DNA of 15,162 nucleotides from positions 1 to 15,162 of the forward strand of contig CAYXDC010000070.1 in NCBI GenBank assembly GCA_964463505.1, in the 5' to 3' direction. Below the pieces are notes generated by a model, which saw nothing but the letters and a program-made list of their open reading frames with translations, did no database searches and was not told the origin of the DNA. Position 1 is the first letter of the stretch. Each line of letters starts with the position of its first letter. The stretch is from JAJZSS01 sp964463505. Its GTDB lineage: Bacteria; Chloroflexota; Anaerolineae; Anaerolineales; UBA4823. The position numbers and the translations under genes were made by a program. Shown one piece after another: positions 1 to 6,407 of this stretch.

Positions 1-23
1 AAAGTATTGCCCGGAGCAGATAC

Positions 24-656
24 ATGCCAAATGAATGGTTAAGCCTGAGCAAGGTCGCCACGATCCTGGGGGTCCATCCCAGCACAATCCGCAACTGGTC
101 CGATCAGGGCATGATCCCGGTCCACCGTACTCAGGGTGGGCACCGGCGTTACTTGCGTAGTGAAGTTGAACTTTGGATTGAGTCACAGCGCGCCAACGGG
201 GACGATAGCCTGGCGGATATTCGCCTGGCGATGCAAAGCGCGCTAAAAAATACCCGCTTTCAAATCTCGGAAGGACGTTTGAATGAGGAATTATGGTACC
301 AAAAGCTGGATGATGAGGCGCGCCAGCAGTACCGGGCCAGCGGGCGCTCTTTGCTCCAGGGGCTGTTGAAATTCCTGACTTCGGAGCACGAACTGGCAAC
401 GGCGGAGGCTGAAGCATTGGGCTACGAATATGCCTCGCGCGGCCGGCGCTATGGGATGAACAGCGTGGAAGCTACCCACGCCTTTTTGTTCTTTCGAAAT
501 GTGCTCATGGAGTCGATGCTGTCGGTTTATGAGGCGGCAGCAGTCCGTTCGCCCTTTGCCTGGAGTGATATGTTTCGCAAGATGGGGGATTTCACCGATA
601 AGATCCTGATCACAATCATGGAAACCTATGAAGTTTACCAGCGAGCAAATCGATGA
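24..656 (+). CDS. MerR-type HTH regulator with RsbRD-like C-terminal sensor domain
   Basis: A probable DNA-binding regulator of 210 residues. Residues about 5-52 form a MerR/excisionase-type winged helix: LSKVATILGVHPSTIRNW is the helix-turn-helix and the RTQGGHRRY stretch is the wing. Residues about 53-75 are a linker. Residues about 90-207 are all-helical and resemble the N-terminal domain of RsbRD-type stressosome proteins, with features such as SRGRRYGMNSVEATHAF and a helix ending in ETYEVYQ. Family knowledge suggests the C-terminal half senses a signal or oligomerises while the HTH binds DNA. The ligand and targets cannot be read here. A GGAG sits about 8 bases before the ATG. Its stop overlaps the start of the next small gene (ATGA), so the two are probably translationally coupled. 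It may continue an operon from outside the window. Confidence 0.85.
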   Translation: MPNEWLSLSKVATILGVHPSTIRNWSDQGMIPVHRTQGGHRRYLRSEVELWIESQRANGDDSLADIRLAMQSALKNTRFQISEGRLNEELWYQKLDDEARQQYRASGRSLLQGLLKFLTSEHELATAEAEALGYEYASRGRRYGMNSVEATHAFLFFRNVLMESMLSVYEAAAVRSPFAWSDMFRKMGDFTDKILITIMETYEVYQRANR

Positions 657-796
657 GTCGCAAGAGCAGGCGCTTTACACCCAGTAAATGGAGTGAATAT
701 TTAGTGCCGGTGCTGTTACTTGTGCTTTTGTTGGGCTTGTTGGCAATCCTGGTTGTAGTGGTTATTTCCTTGACGGGCCTGTCTTCGGTAAGTTGA
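653..796 (+). CDS. Small single-pass membrane protein, 47 residues, unknown function
   Basis: An unrecognised short gene. The ATG overlaps the stop of the upstream HTH regulator by four bases (ATGA), the usual arrangement of a translationally coupled gene. The product starts with a basic, polar stretch (MSRKSRRFTPSKWSEY). Then comes one strongly hydrophobic helix at about residues 17-40, rich in Leu and Val, and a short polar tail. The basic N-terminus predicts a cytoplasmic N-terminus (positive-inside rule). The membrane-protein composition and the coupling argue that it is real. It could anchor or modulate the regulator or the multi-pass protein downstream, but nothing in the sequence proves this. 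Confidence 0.6.
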   Translation: MSRKSRRFTPSKWSEYLVPVLLLVLLLGLLAILVVVVISLTGLSSVS

Positions 797-832
797 GCCT
801 GGTCCGAAACTTATACTCCCCGAGGTTTAATC

Positions 833-1552
833 ATGAACTATATTCCTGTTTTATCCACATTGGTTACCTTTACTTTTGTGGTGGCTGTCTTCAACCGCTA
901 CCGCCATAAAAAGGGATTGCATCTGTTATTTTGGGGGCTGGGCCTGGTCTTTTATGGGCTGGGCACGTTGAGCGAAGTCGTAATGTCGTTCACTTATAAC
1001 ACTGCAGTACTCAAATTATGGTACCTTAGCGGAGCCATGCTTACTGCGGCCTGGTTGGGGCAAGGGACGGTATTTTTGCTTGTGCGCCGACGCAATTGGG
1101 CTAAAGCTCTGGCGGCGGTGCTTCTGACGATGTCCCTGGCGTCTCTGGTGCTGGTCGTTCTTGCACCGGTAACCGAGGCGGCGGGAGCTTTTGACCCCTC
1201 CCAGCCGATCTCCACCCAATACAAAGAAATCATGGTGCGCAATGGCTGGATCATCTTCCTGACCGTCATCTTAAATCTGTACGGCACGGTTACCCTGGTG
1301 GGTGGGGCGTTGGTTTCGGCTTACCTGTTCTGGCGCAAGCGCGTGCTAGCGAACCGCCTGGTGGGTAATCTGCTGATCGCCGGGGGAGCGCTACTGCCGG
1401 CAATGGCAGGCTCTTTTGTTCAGGCGGGTATCGTGGACTGGCTATATATCAGCGAATTAATCGGCGTTATACTGATGTATGCAGGCTTCTTGCAAGCCAC
1501 GGCGCCTCAGCCTGTGAAGCGTTCACAGCCGATCGCGGCTACTCCAGGATAG
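833..1552 (+). CDS. Seven-helix integral membrane protein, unknown function
   Basis: A 239-residue polytopic membrane protein with about seven hydrophobic segments, at roughly residues 5-20, 28-47, 60-80, 90-110, 138-165, 178-198 and 205-223. They are separated by basic cytoplasmic loops (NRYRHKKG, RRRNW, FWRKRVLANR). No catalytic motif is visible, and I do not recognise a named family beyond a 7TM architecture. GAGG at 822-825, seven bases before the ATG, is a good ribosome binding site. The gene lies 36 bases after the 47-residue membrane protein and is followed by a clear intrinsic terminator. So 24-1552 is probably one transcript carrying a regulator and two membrane proteins. A signalling or sensory membrane module is a reasonable but unproven reading. 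Confidence 0.8.
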   Translation: MNYIPVLSTLVTFTFVVAVFNRYRHKKGLHLLFWGLGLVFYGLGTLSEVVMSFTYNTAVLKLWYLSGAMLTAAWLGQGTVFLLVRRRNWAKALAAVLLTMSLASLVLVVLAPVTEAAGAFDPSQPISTQYKEIMVRNGWIIFLTVILNLYGTVTLVGGALVSAYLFWRKRVLANRLVGNLLIAGGALLPAMAGSFVQAGIVDWLYISELIGVILMYAGFLQATAPQPVKRSQPIAATPG

Positions 1553-1578
1553 GGTTAGCGAGCTTACGGCATATACTT

Positions 1579-1611
1579 CCGGTCCCAACCTGTTGGGGCC
1601 GGATTTTTTAT
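1579..1611 (+). terminator. Rho-independent terminator closing the 24-1552 operon
   Basis: The arms are CCGGTCCCAA and TTGGGGCCGG. They pair over ten positions, with one U-G wobble in the plus-strand RNA, around a four-base loop CCTG, and are followed at once by ATTTTTTAT. It sits 26 bases after the stop of the seven-helix protein. Confidence 0.9.
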
Positions 1612-1634
1612 CTCGGCGGCGGAGTGCAAGGGGA

Positions 1635-1643
1635 TGGTAAAAT
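1635..1643 (+). promoter_or_regulatory. Extended -10 promoter element (TGGTAAAAT) for the DUF6391 gene
   Basis: TG-G-TAAAAT fits the extended -10 pattern. It lies just after the preceding terminator and about 40 bases before the preferred ATG at 1685. I see no convincing -35. The same nonamer appears on the minus strand in front of rlmD. A transcript starting near 1650 would include the GAGGAG ribosome binding site but not the ATG at 1634, which supports the shorter start. Confidence 0.45.
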
Positions 1644-1684
1644 CAATCAGGCGTAACTATTCGAATGCGCCTGAGGAGTATAGG

Positions 1685-2218
1685 ATGGTTTCTTCTTTTA
1701 TCGATACGCTGGATCAATTTGTTCAATCCGGTCCCCTGGATCGTATCCGCCGCAATCATGGCCTGGAGCATGCCACCCTGCATGTGCTGGCAGCGCGCTT
1801 ACCGCGCACGCCGCTGGCGGGACATTCGGACAGTGGAGGATTCTGGATTATCGGGCAAGCCAGCCTGAGTGACGTGCAAAAGGCCGTGGATGACGCCCTG
1901 CGCCGCCTGCGAGCGGGTGAAAGCGAGCTGGCCGTGCACCCTAATTGCGGGACCAATTTTGTCACATCTGGAGTTCTGGCAGGCGTGGCGGCTGGGCTGG
2001 CGATGTTTGGGGCCGGGCACAGGACGCGGGACAAGCTCGAGCGGCTGCCCCTGGCGGCAAGCCTGGCAACGCTGGCGCTGGTCTCGGCCCAACCTCTGGG
2101 CTTGAGGATTCAGAAGCGTTATACCACTTCTGGCGAACCAGGCGATCTGCAAGTCGTCTCGATTACGGCTAACCCGCGCGGGCGCCTGCAGGCTTTTCGA
2201 GTCGTGACGCAAGGCTGA
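1685..2218 (+). CDS. DUF6391 family membrane protein
   Basis: A 177-residue protein matching the DUF6391 pattern by recognition: RRNHGLEHATLHVLAAR near the N-terminus, GGFWIIGQASLSDVQKAVDDAL, then AVHPNCGTNFVTSGVLAG. The conserved HGxEHAT and HPNCGTN motifs suggest a metal- or ligand-binding soluble part. Two hydrophobic segments follow: GVLAGVAAGLAMFGA, and the stretch from LPLAASLATLALVSA. Its molecular function is unknown. I prefer the ATG at 1685 because GAGGAG (1673-1678) stands six bases before it. The in-frame ATG at 1634 would add 17 residues but has only a poorly placed purine run. holA begins two bases after the stop, so the two are probably one operon. Confidence 0.85.
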   Translation: MVSSFIDTLDQFVQSGPLDRIRRNHGLEHATLHVLAARLPRTPLAGHSDSGGFWIIGQASLSDVQKAVDDALRRLRAGESELAVHPNCGTNFVTSGVLAGVAAGLAMFGAGHRTRDKLERLPLAASLATLALVSAQPLGLRIQKRYTTSGEPGDLQVVSITANPRGRLQAFRVVTQG

Positions 2219-2220
2219 AA

Positions 2221-3228
2221 ATGGCAAGCGCCCCGATCGTCTATATCGTGCACGGGGATGATGAGCTGGCGATTACACGATTTGTCGCCGATCTGGAAGC
2301 GCGTCTGGGCGATCCTGGGACGATTGCCCTGAACACCACGCGCCTGGATGGCAACGCGTATAACCTGAACGAACTGATCCGGGTGACTTCTGCGATGCCC
2401 TTTCTGGCCAAGCGGCGTCTGGTCGTCCTGGATAACTTTGTTCATCGAATTAAAGAAAAAGCCGACCAGGATTCCTTTTTGGCTGTCCTGGATAATATCC
2501 CGCCGACAACAGCTTTAGCACTGGTAGAGCGTAAGCCGCTCCTTGATGTGAAAGAGCGGCGTAAAAGAAAGGACAAAGACCACTGGTTGGAGAAATGGGC
2601 CAAGCAAGCCGGGGAACGGGCATTGTTGAAAGAATTTACAGCCCCAAAAGGCGCTCAGCTGGTGACCTGGATCCAGGAGCAGACCCGCAAAGCAGGCGGT
2701 GAGATAAGTAATAAAGCGGCAGGCCTGCTTGCACATCTGGTTGACGATAACCCAAGGCAGGCAGAGCAAGAAATTCATAAACTGCTGGCGTATGTAAATT
2801 ATCGCCGTCCGATTGATGAGGACGATGTGCAAAATCTGACCACTGATTCGAGCCAGGGGGATATTTTTGCGATGGTAGACGCCCTTTCGGCGCGTGATGG
2901 GCGGCAGGCGCTACAGATGCTACACCGTTTGTTGGAAGAAGATGATCCGGGAATGATCTTTGGAATGATTGTGCGCCAGTTCCGTTTGTTAATCCTGGCG
3001 CGTGAGATTTTGGATGAGCAAGGACCGTCGGCTAATTTTGCCAAGTTAATGGGGGTGCATCAATTTGTGGCTGATAAAACAGCCCGGCAGGCGTCTCAAT
3101 TCAGCCTGCCGGTACTGGAAGCGGTTTATCACCGTCTCTTAGAAATGGATGAAGCACTCAAGAGCAGCCAGATGGAGGGCGATATTGCCCTGGATACCCT
3201 GGTCGCCTCCTTTACAACGCAGAAATAA
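2221..3228 (+). CDS. holA: DNA polymerase III subunit delta
   Basis: The delta subunit is the wrench of the clamp loader, which opens the beta sliding clamp. The 335 residues are close to the usual length (about 340). The order fits the family: an N-terminal AAA+-like domain without a real P-loop opening with PIVYIVHGDDELAITRF, LDGNAYNLNELIRVTSAMPF, the clamp-contact strand AKRRLVVLDNF (about residues 61-71), then a helical lid region with QAEQEIHKLLAYV. The C-terminal collar domain includes DIFAMVDALSARDGRQALQMLHRLLEEDDPG-type residues, the stretch FGMIVRQFRLLILARE, and a final SSQMEGDIALDTLVASF. The ATG is two bases after the DUF6391 stop with little Shine-Dalgarno sequence, suggesting reinitiation. 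It ends three bases from a convergent gene, with no terminator between them. Confidence 0.95.
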   Translation: MASAPIVYIVHGDDELAITRFVADLEARLGDPGTIALNTTRLDGNAYNLNELIRVTSAMPFLAKRRLVVLDNFVHRIKEKADQDSFLAVLDNIPPTTALALVERKPLLDVKERRKRKDKDHWLEKWAKQAGERALLKEFTAPKGAQLVTWIQEQTRKAGGEISNKAAGLLAHLVDDNPRQAEQEIHKLLAYVNYRRPIDEDDVQNLTTDSSQGDIFAMVDALSARDGRQALQMLHRLLEEDDPGMIFGMIVRQFRLLILAREILDEQGPSANFAKLMGVHQFVADKTARQASQFSLPVLEAVYHRLLEMDEALKSSQMEGDIALDTLVASFTTQK

Positions 3229-3231
3229 AGA

Positions 3232-3483
3232 TCAGGTTTCGCGGTTGATACCGATCCAGAAGTGATTGGGCAGTACCGTGGAGAGCGGCTTGACCTGCAC
3301 GCCGTGAGCGTTCAAAACAGCGCCATTGTCTGGAGCGCTGGATGCCAGCATGCTGGGGTGGACAAAGCACATGTTTGGCGTTTGCCCGTATTTGCGCTGA
3401 TAATATTGTGCAGCGCGCTCGACGCGGTTATCTAATCCGGATTTGGTGTCGTTATCAAACCAAAGCATTCCTACGTGCATCAT
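3232..3483 (-). CDS. Conserved-looking 83-residue protein, second gene of a putative SOS operon
   Basis: I do not recognise a named family. The 83-residue product begins MMHVGMLWFDND and contains RVERAAQYYQRKYGQTP, then MCFVHPSML near the middle, and ends HFWIGINRET. The pattern of short hydrophobic strands alternating with one amphipathic helix suggests a small alpha/beta fold. There is no signal peptide or membrane segment. The ATG overlaps the TGA of the upstream FtsK-like gene (ATGA, 4-base overlap), so it is translationally coupled and shares that gene's promoter. By inference it works with the FtsK-like protein and would be induced together with it. The D-N-D cluster and the C/H residues are worth checking for conservation before any catalytic claim. 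Confidence 0.8.
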   Translation of the reverse strand: MMHVGMLWFDNDTKSGLDNRVERAAQYYQRKYGQTPNMCFVHPSMLASSAPDNGAVLNAHGVQVKPLSTVLPNHFWIGINRET

Positions 3484-4400
3484 TCCACACGCTCCTCAGC
3501 CAGATGATCTGGCTCACAAACCCAAATATTCAGCCAGTCTTCTCCAAACGGCACGCCATATTGCCGCCCGGGTTCCAGACCGCTGGCGTCGATCTGATCG
3601 TCACCCGCCAGATAGGCCGAGCGCAGCGGATCGCTGGTAGCGCCGATCAGACGAGTCCGGAAGGCTCCCAACAGGCGTTCGTCGATCAGCTCAGCGTCTT
3701 CCGCGTAAAGATTCGCAATCACCCAGACCCGGGCGCGCGGTCCGTGTTTTACCAGCCAGTAAAGACGGGCGAAATCTTCGTCGTTGAGCTGGCTGGTCAG
3801 TGCAGCCAGGTCCTCAATGGCCAGGATCAGGGCCGGGCCGCGCGGGCTGGTGCGCTTGCGCTGCTCTGCCAGGACCGCCAGAGTGCAGATGCGTTCTGCT
3901 GCGGACGAGTCACTGACATCCAGAACCTGGTTGCAGTTTGCTAGCGCACAGGCTTCCAGGGAAATCTCTCCATCTTCATGCAGCAGGTCAAAACTAACCC
4001 GGTTAGCCCGATTCAGCATACCGGCAGAAATCAGCATGGAGTCCAATAGCTTGAGACTGTGCGGATTGCGATCGCCAGCAATCAGGATTGAGCCCGGGGC
4101 AGGGTTGGTCAGGTCCAAAACGAACGGCAAGCCATCTGTGCACACGCCCAACAGGAGCGCATAATCCGGTAATCCGCCAATTTGTCGAAGCAACTCTGGC
4201 AAGCTAGGGACTACCAAGCGGGGGGAATCGTCCGTGGGGGTAGCCTGAGTGGCACCGGCATAGGCTGGGTCAAGCTCTTGCCTGCGATTTTGGGCAGGCC
4301 GCATGGTTGATTGAAAGTTCAGGCGCGCCTTATCCAAAGCTGGTCGTAAGCGATCCAGCGCTTTGAGACCAAGAAACAGTCGCTCATCAGGGGTGATCAT
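3480..4400 (-). CDS. FtsK/SpoIIIE-like P-loop protein with degenerate Walker A
   Basis: A 306-residue soluble protein whose C-terminal two thirds follows the FtsK/SpoIIIE translocase core. SILIAGDRNPHSLKLLDSML stands where the Walker A loop belongs. ALILAIEDLAAL is the Walker B-like strand. RARVWVIANLYAEDAELID followed by GAFRTRLIGATSDPLRSAYL matches the usual sensor strand and the F-x-TRI...S...L region, and SGLEPGRQYGV matches the late glycine-rich strand. Residues about 1-75 look like a helical/linker segment. The Walker A has lost the G-K-[ST] signature (GDRNPHS), so ATP hydrolysis is doubtful. The ATG at 4400 is preferred: GGAGG lies five bases upstream, whereas the ATG at 4412 has no site. 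It is the first gene of an operon with the 83-residue protein, under a promoter with a LexA-type box. Confidence 0.75.
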   Translation of the reverse strand: MITPDERLFLGLKALDRLRPALDKARLNFQSTMRPAQNRRQELDPAYAGATQATPTDDSPRLVVPSLPELLRQIGGLPDYALLLGVCTDGLPFVLDLTNPAPGSILIAGDRNPHSLKLLDSMLISAGMLNRANRVSFDLLHEDGEISLEACALANCNQVLDVSDSSAAERICTLAVLAEQRKRTSPRGPALILAIEDLAALTSQLNDEDFARLYWLVKHGPRARVWVIANLYAEDAELIDERLLGAFRTRLIGATSDPLRSAYLAGDDQIDASGLEPGRQYGVPFGEDWLNIWVCEPDHLAEERVE

Positions 4401-4422
4401 AGAAGCCTCCATTCGATAAAAC

Positions 4423-4436
4423 AGAACTTATGTTCT
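4423..4436. promoter_or_regulatory. Putative LexA (SOS) operator, AGAAC-TTAT-GTTCT
   Basis: A perfect 5+4+5 palindrome containing GAAC-N4-GTTC, the core of the LexA box known from Bacillus and actinobacteria. It starts directly after the -10 element of the minus-strand promoter and covers the expected transcription start. Bound LexA would therefore block RNA polymerase. The position, exact symmetry and strong promoter together make chance unlikely, but LexA of this organism is not in the window. Confidence 0.7.
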
Positions 4437-4465
4437 ATTTTATACCGAAATCACCCTGATGTCAA
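4437..4465 (-). promoter_or_regulatory. Sigma-70-type promoter of the FtsK-like operon
   Basis: On the minus strand a consensus TTGACA (4465-4460) is followed after 17 bases by TAAAAT (4442-4437). The predicted start falls inside the AGAAC-N4-GTTCT palindrome. The leader to the ATG at 4400 would be about 30 bases and include GGAGG. This is the strongest promoter match I found in the window. Confidence 0.75.
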
Positions 4466-4521
4466 TGTTTTTTGGGAATTCTTAAAGTTTCGACCAGGCA
4501 ACCGATCGTATTACCAGCAAA

Positions 4522-5097
4522 TTATCTCCACATCATTTCCAGGCGGACTTCTTTCTTATCGATATCTTCGTTCGTATAACAGCTTAAGTCCAGGCCATTG
4601 ACGATGAAACCGTTGTTTAAGTAAAAATCAATGGCACGCGTATTACAACTCTGTGTCTCCAGGACCAGTTCCCGAAAACCTTCTGTGCGCATAATTTCTT
4701 TGGCTTTGTCGATCAGCTTTGAGCCATAGCCCTGCCCTCTAAAATCTGTTTTGACCAACAGCTCGGTTATCCTTAGGCGATTATGCCAGGACTCACGGGC
4801 GATTTCCAGGAAGCCAACGATCTGATCGCCGGCGCTGATCCCAAAGACGGAGGGCTCTTCTAAATATTCAGCAAAGAGGAGGCCTTCAAATTCCTTTTCC
4901 ACTTCTTCTTCCAGCTCTTGTCTCACCAGCTGTATGCTGAAGATATGATCGGCATCGCGAATGATCTCATAGTAGCTTTTAGCCGTGTAACGAAATACAA
5001 GCTTGAATTGATCGTATTCTTTGGGGTCAAGCGGCCTGATCAGCGGGTTTTCCATGGTCAACGATTCACTAAGGTTGATAGTTCTCCCTATCGCCAC
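4522..5097 (-). CDS. GNAT family N-acetyltransferase
   Basis: A probable acetyl-CoA-dependent N-acetyltransferase. The GNAT core is visible: an N-terminal strand LIRPLDPKEYDQF, the beta4 strand ITELLVKTDFRG, the acetyl-CoA pyrophosphate loop RGQGYGSKLI (motif A), the motif B region LVLETQSCNTRAIDFYLNNGF, and a C-terminal strand ending VRLEMMWR. The layout with LETQ, FY.NNGF and a tyrosine after it recalls streptothricin-type acetyltransferases, but the substrate cannot be assigned. The GTG at 5097 lies two bases after the rlmD stop with GAGG five bases upstream, suggesting translational coupling. The ATG at 5055 would begin closer to where the family fold starts but has no ribosome binding site. 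Two lines I counted have about 40-47% GC, lower than clpB (about 57%), so recent acquisition is possible. Confidence 0.88.
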   Translation of the reverse strand: MAIGRTINLSESLTMENPLIRPLDPKEYDQFKLVFRYTAKSYYEIIRDADHIFSIQLVRQELEEEVEKEFEGLLFAEYLEEPSVFGISAGDQIVGFLEIARESWHNRLRITELLVKTDFRGQGYGSKLIDKAKEIMRTEGFRELVLETQSCNTRAIDFYLNNGFIVNGLDLSCYTNEDIDKKEVRLEMMWR

Positions 5098-5099
5098 AG

Positions 5100-6359
5100 C
5101 TACCTCGAGAGAAAGGAAATCGTTTCGATGTGGTAGGTCTGGGGGAACATATCAAATAAGCGAACATGTTCCAGGTGATAGCCCCCAGCAATCAGGCGGC
5201 GGGTGTCGCGCGCCAGAGTGGCAGGGTCGCAGGAGATATAGACGAGCTGGGGCGCTGCCAGGCGCAGCAATTGGTCGATGACGGTGGGGTCGAGGCCCGC
5301 GCGAGGCGGATCAACCAGGACAGCCTGGGGATGAACGTCCAGAGCCGGCAGGGCCTGCTCAGCGCTTGCCTCGTAAATCGACACGTGCTCAAATTCATCC
5401 AGATTCACCGAAAAATCTTCCACCGCAGTGGGAGAATTTTCGATACCAATCAATTCGCCGCAATGAGGGGCGAGAAAAGCGCTGAACAGACCAACCCCAC
5501 AGTACACGTCGAGCAGCGTTGCGCCAGGGGGCAATTTGAGTATATCCAGGACGTGAGTGACCATGCGTTCGGCGACAGCGGTGTTGGTCTGAAAAAAGGA
5601 TGCAGCAGAGACGCGGAACACTCTGCCCAGAATTTCCATGGGCAGGCTTTCACCTCCCACCAGCACCACGGCGCCTGCAGGACTCAGGTGAACGGCAGTA
5701 AGGTCCAGCTCTTCCAGCGTGAACTCAGGAAGCTGTGGGTCATCGCTTTCGAGAATCAACTGGATCTCGTCATTCGCCCCACAGCGCAGGCCAACCCGCG
5801 GCAGGCTGGCGCCAGCTTCAAACTCCATTTTCGGCCAGATTTCAGTAAGGGCCGGCTGGGGCAGGTGACATTCCTGGATGGCCAGGACATCCGCGGACAG
5901 GGCTTTATGATAGCCCAGGCGACCAGCAGGTGTCAGATGAAATTGAACATGATTGCGATAATTAAAGGGCTCAGGGGAGGGGACGGGTTCAAGCTGAGGA
6001 ACAGATCCCAGCCCGCCGATACGCTGCAATTGCTCACTCAGGATAGCAGCTTTGGCGGCTAACTGGTGCGCATAGGGCAGGTGCTGGTAGTGACACCCAC
6101 CACAAGCGCCAAAATGTACGCAGCGCGGTGTTATGCGCTCGGGGGCCGGCTTCAGCAACTCGATGATCTCAGCGCGGGCAAAGCCGCGCCGCTCCTCCAC
6201 CAGGCGGACGCGGGCAGTCTCCCCGGGTAAGGCAAAGGGCACGAACACGGCCTTGCCATCTGGCAAGCGACTCATAGCAGCCCCACCGTAGGTGAGGCTG
6301 GAAAAGGTGAGCTCAAATGTTTCGCCGACAGGCATGGATATATTTCCCGATCGAGTCAT
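5100..6359 (-). CDS. rlmD: 23S rRNA (uracil-5-)-methyltransferase, RlmD/RumA family
   Basis: A SAM-dependent RNA m5U methyltransferase of 419 residues. A TRAM domain opens it (about residues 10-68, FELTFSSLTYGG to IIELL). Four cysteines for a [4Fe-4S] cluster follow as C80-x5-C86-x2-C89 and C164. The central RNA-binding part is followed by the SAM-binding motif LLDVYCGVGLF (282-292). DPPRAGLD (350-357) precedes the catalytic nucleophile C377 in SCDPATLARD, and HIET near the end supplies the likely base E412. All key residues are present. Paralogues in this family methylate U747 or U1939 of 23S rRNA, or tRNA U54, and the exact site cannot be told from sequence alone. The ATG at 6359 has a weak ribosome binding site, and the ATG at 6335 (MPVGETFEL) is an alternative start. 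It is divergent from the lipoprotein peptidase and followed by the GNAT gene. Confidence 0.9.
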   Translation of the reverse strand: MTRSGNISMPVGETFELTFSSLTYGGAAMSRLPDGKAVFVPFALPGETARVRLVEERRGFARAEIIELLKPAPERITPRCVHFGACGGCHYQHLPYAHQLAAKAAILSEQLQRIGGLGSVPQLEPVPSPEPFNYRNHVQFHLTPAGRLGYHKALSADVLAIQECHLPQPALTEIWPKMEFEAGASLPRVGLRCGANDEIQLILESDDPQLPEFTLEELDLTAVHLSPAGAVVLVGGESLPMEILGRVFRVSAASFFQTNTAVAERMVTHVLDILKLPPGATLLDVYCGVGLFSAFLAPHCGELIGIENSPTAVEDFSVNLDEFEHVSIYEASAEQALPALDVHPQAVLVDPPRAGLDPTVIDQLLRLAAPQLVYISCDPATLARDTRRLIAGGYHLEHVRLFDMFPQTYHIETISFLSR

Positions 6360-6384
6360 GCAGGATTGAGGATCAGAACGCCCA

Positions 6385-6393
6385 ATTTTACCA
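6385..6393 (-). promoter_or_regulatory. Extended -10 element (TGGTAAAAT) for rlmD
   Basis: Read on the minus strand, TGGTAAAAT ends at 6385. It is identical to the element before the DUF6391 gene. A transcript starting near 6378 would have a leader of about 19 bases to the ATG at 6359, or about 43 bases to the ATG at 6335. No clear -35 is visible. It lies two bases from the opposing TATAAT of the lipoprotein gene. Confidence 0.45.
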
Positions 6394-6395
6394 GC

Positions 6396-6401
6396 TATAA
6401 T
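6396..6401 (+). promoter_or_regulatory. Consensus -10 (TATAAT) for the lipoprotein gene, probably leaderless
   Basis: A perfect TATAAT ends six bases before the ATG at 6408, so transcription is expected to start at or within a base or two of the start codon. There is no Shine-Dalgarno sequence between the two. This implies a leaderless mRNA. No good -35 is seen 16-18 bases upstream. Confidence 0.5.
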
Positions 6402-6407
6402 GGGGCC

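Noticed and set aside
1634..1684. Upstream ATG start for the DUF6391 gene at 1634
   Set aside because: It overlaps the extended -10 element and has no well-placed ribosome binding site, whereas GAGGAG stands six bases before the ATG at 1685.
3342..3944. 200-codon plus-strand frame opposite the FtsK-like operon
   Set aside because: It overlaps two coupled minus-strand genes with good starts and has no recognisable features.
5166..6062. 298-codon open frame on the plus strand inside rlmD
   Set aside because: A shadow of the methyltransferase, which has all catalytic motifs on the other strand.
6366..6407. TTG start of the lipoprotein frame at 6366
   Set aside because: It would translate through the TATAAT promoter and put 14 polar residues before a good signal peptide.
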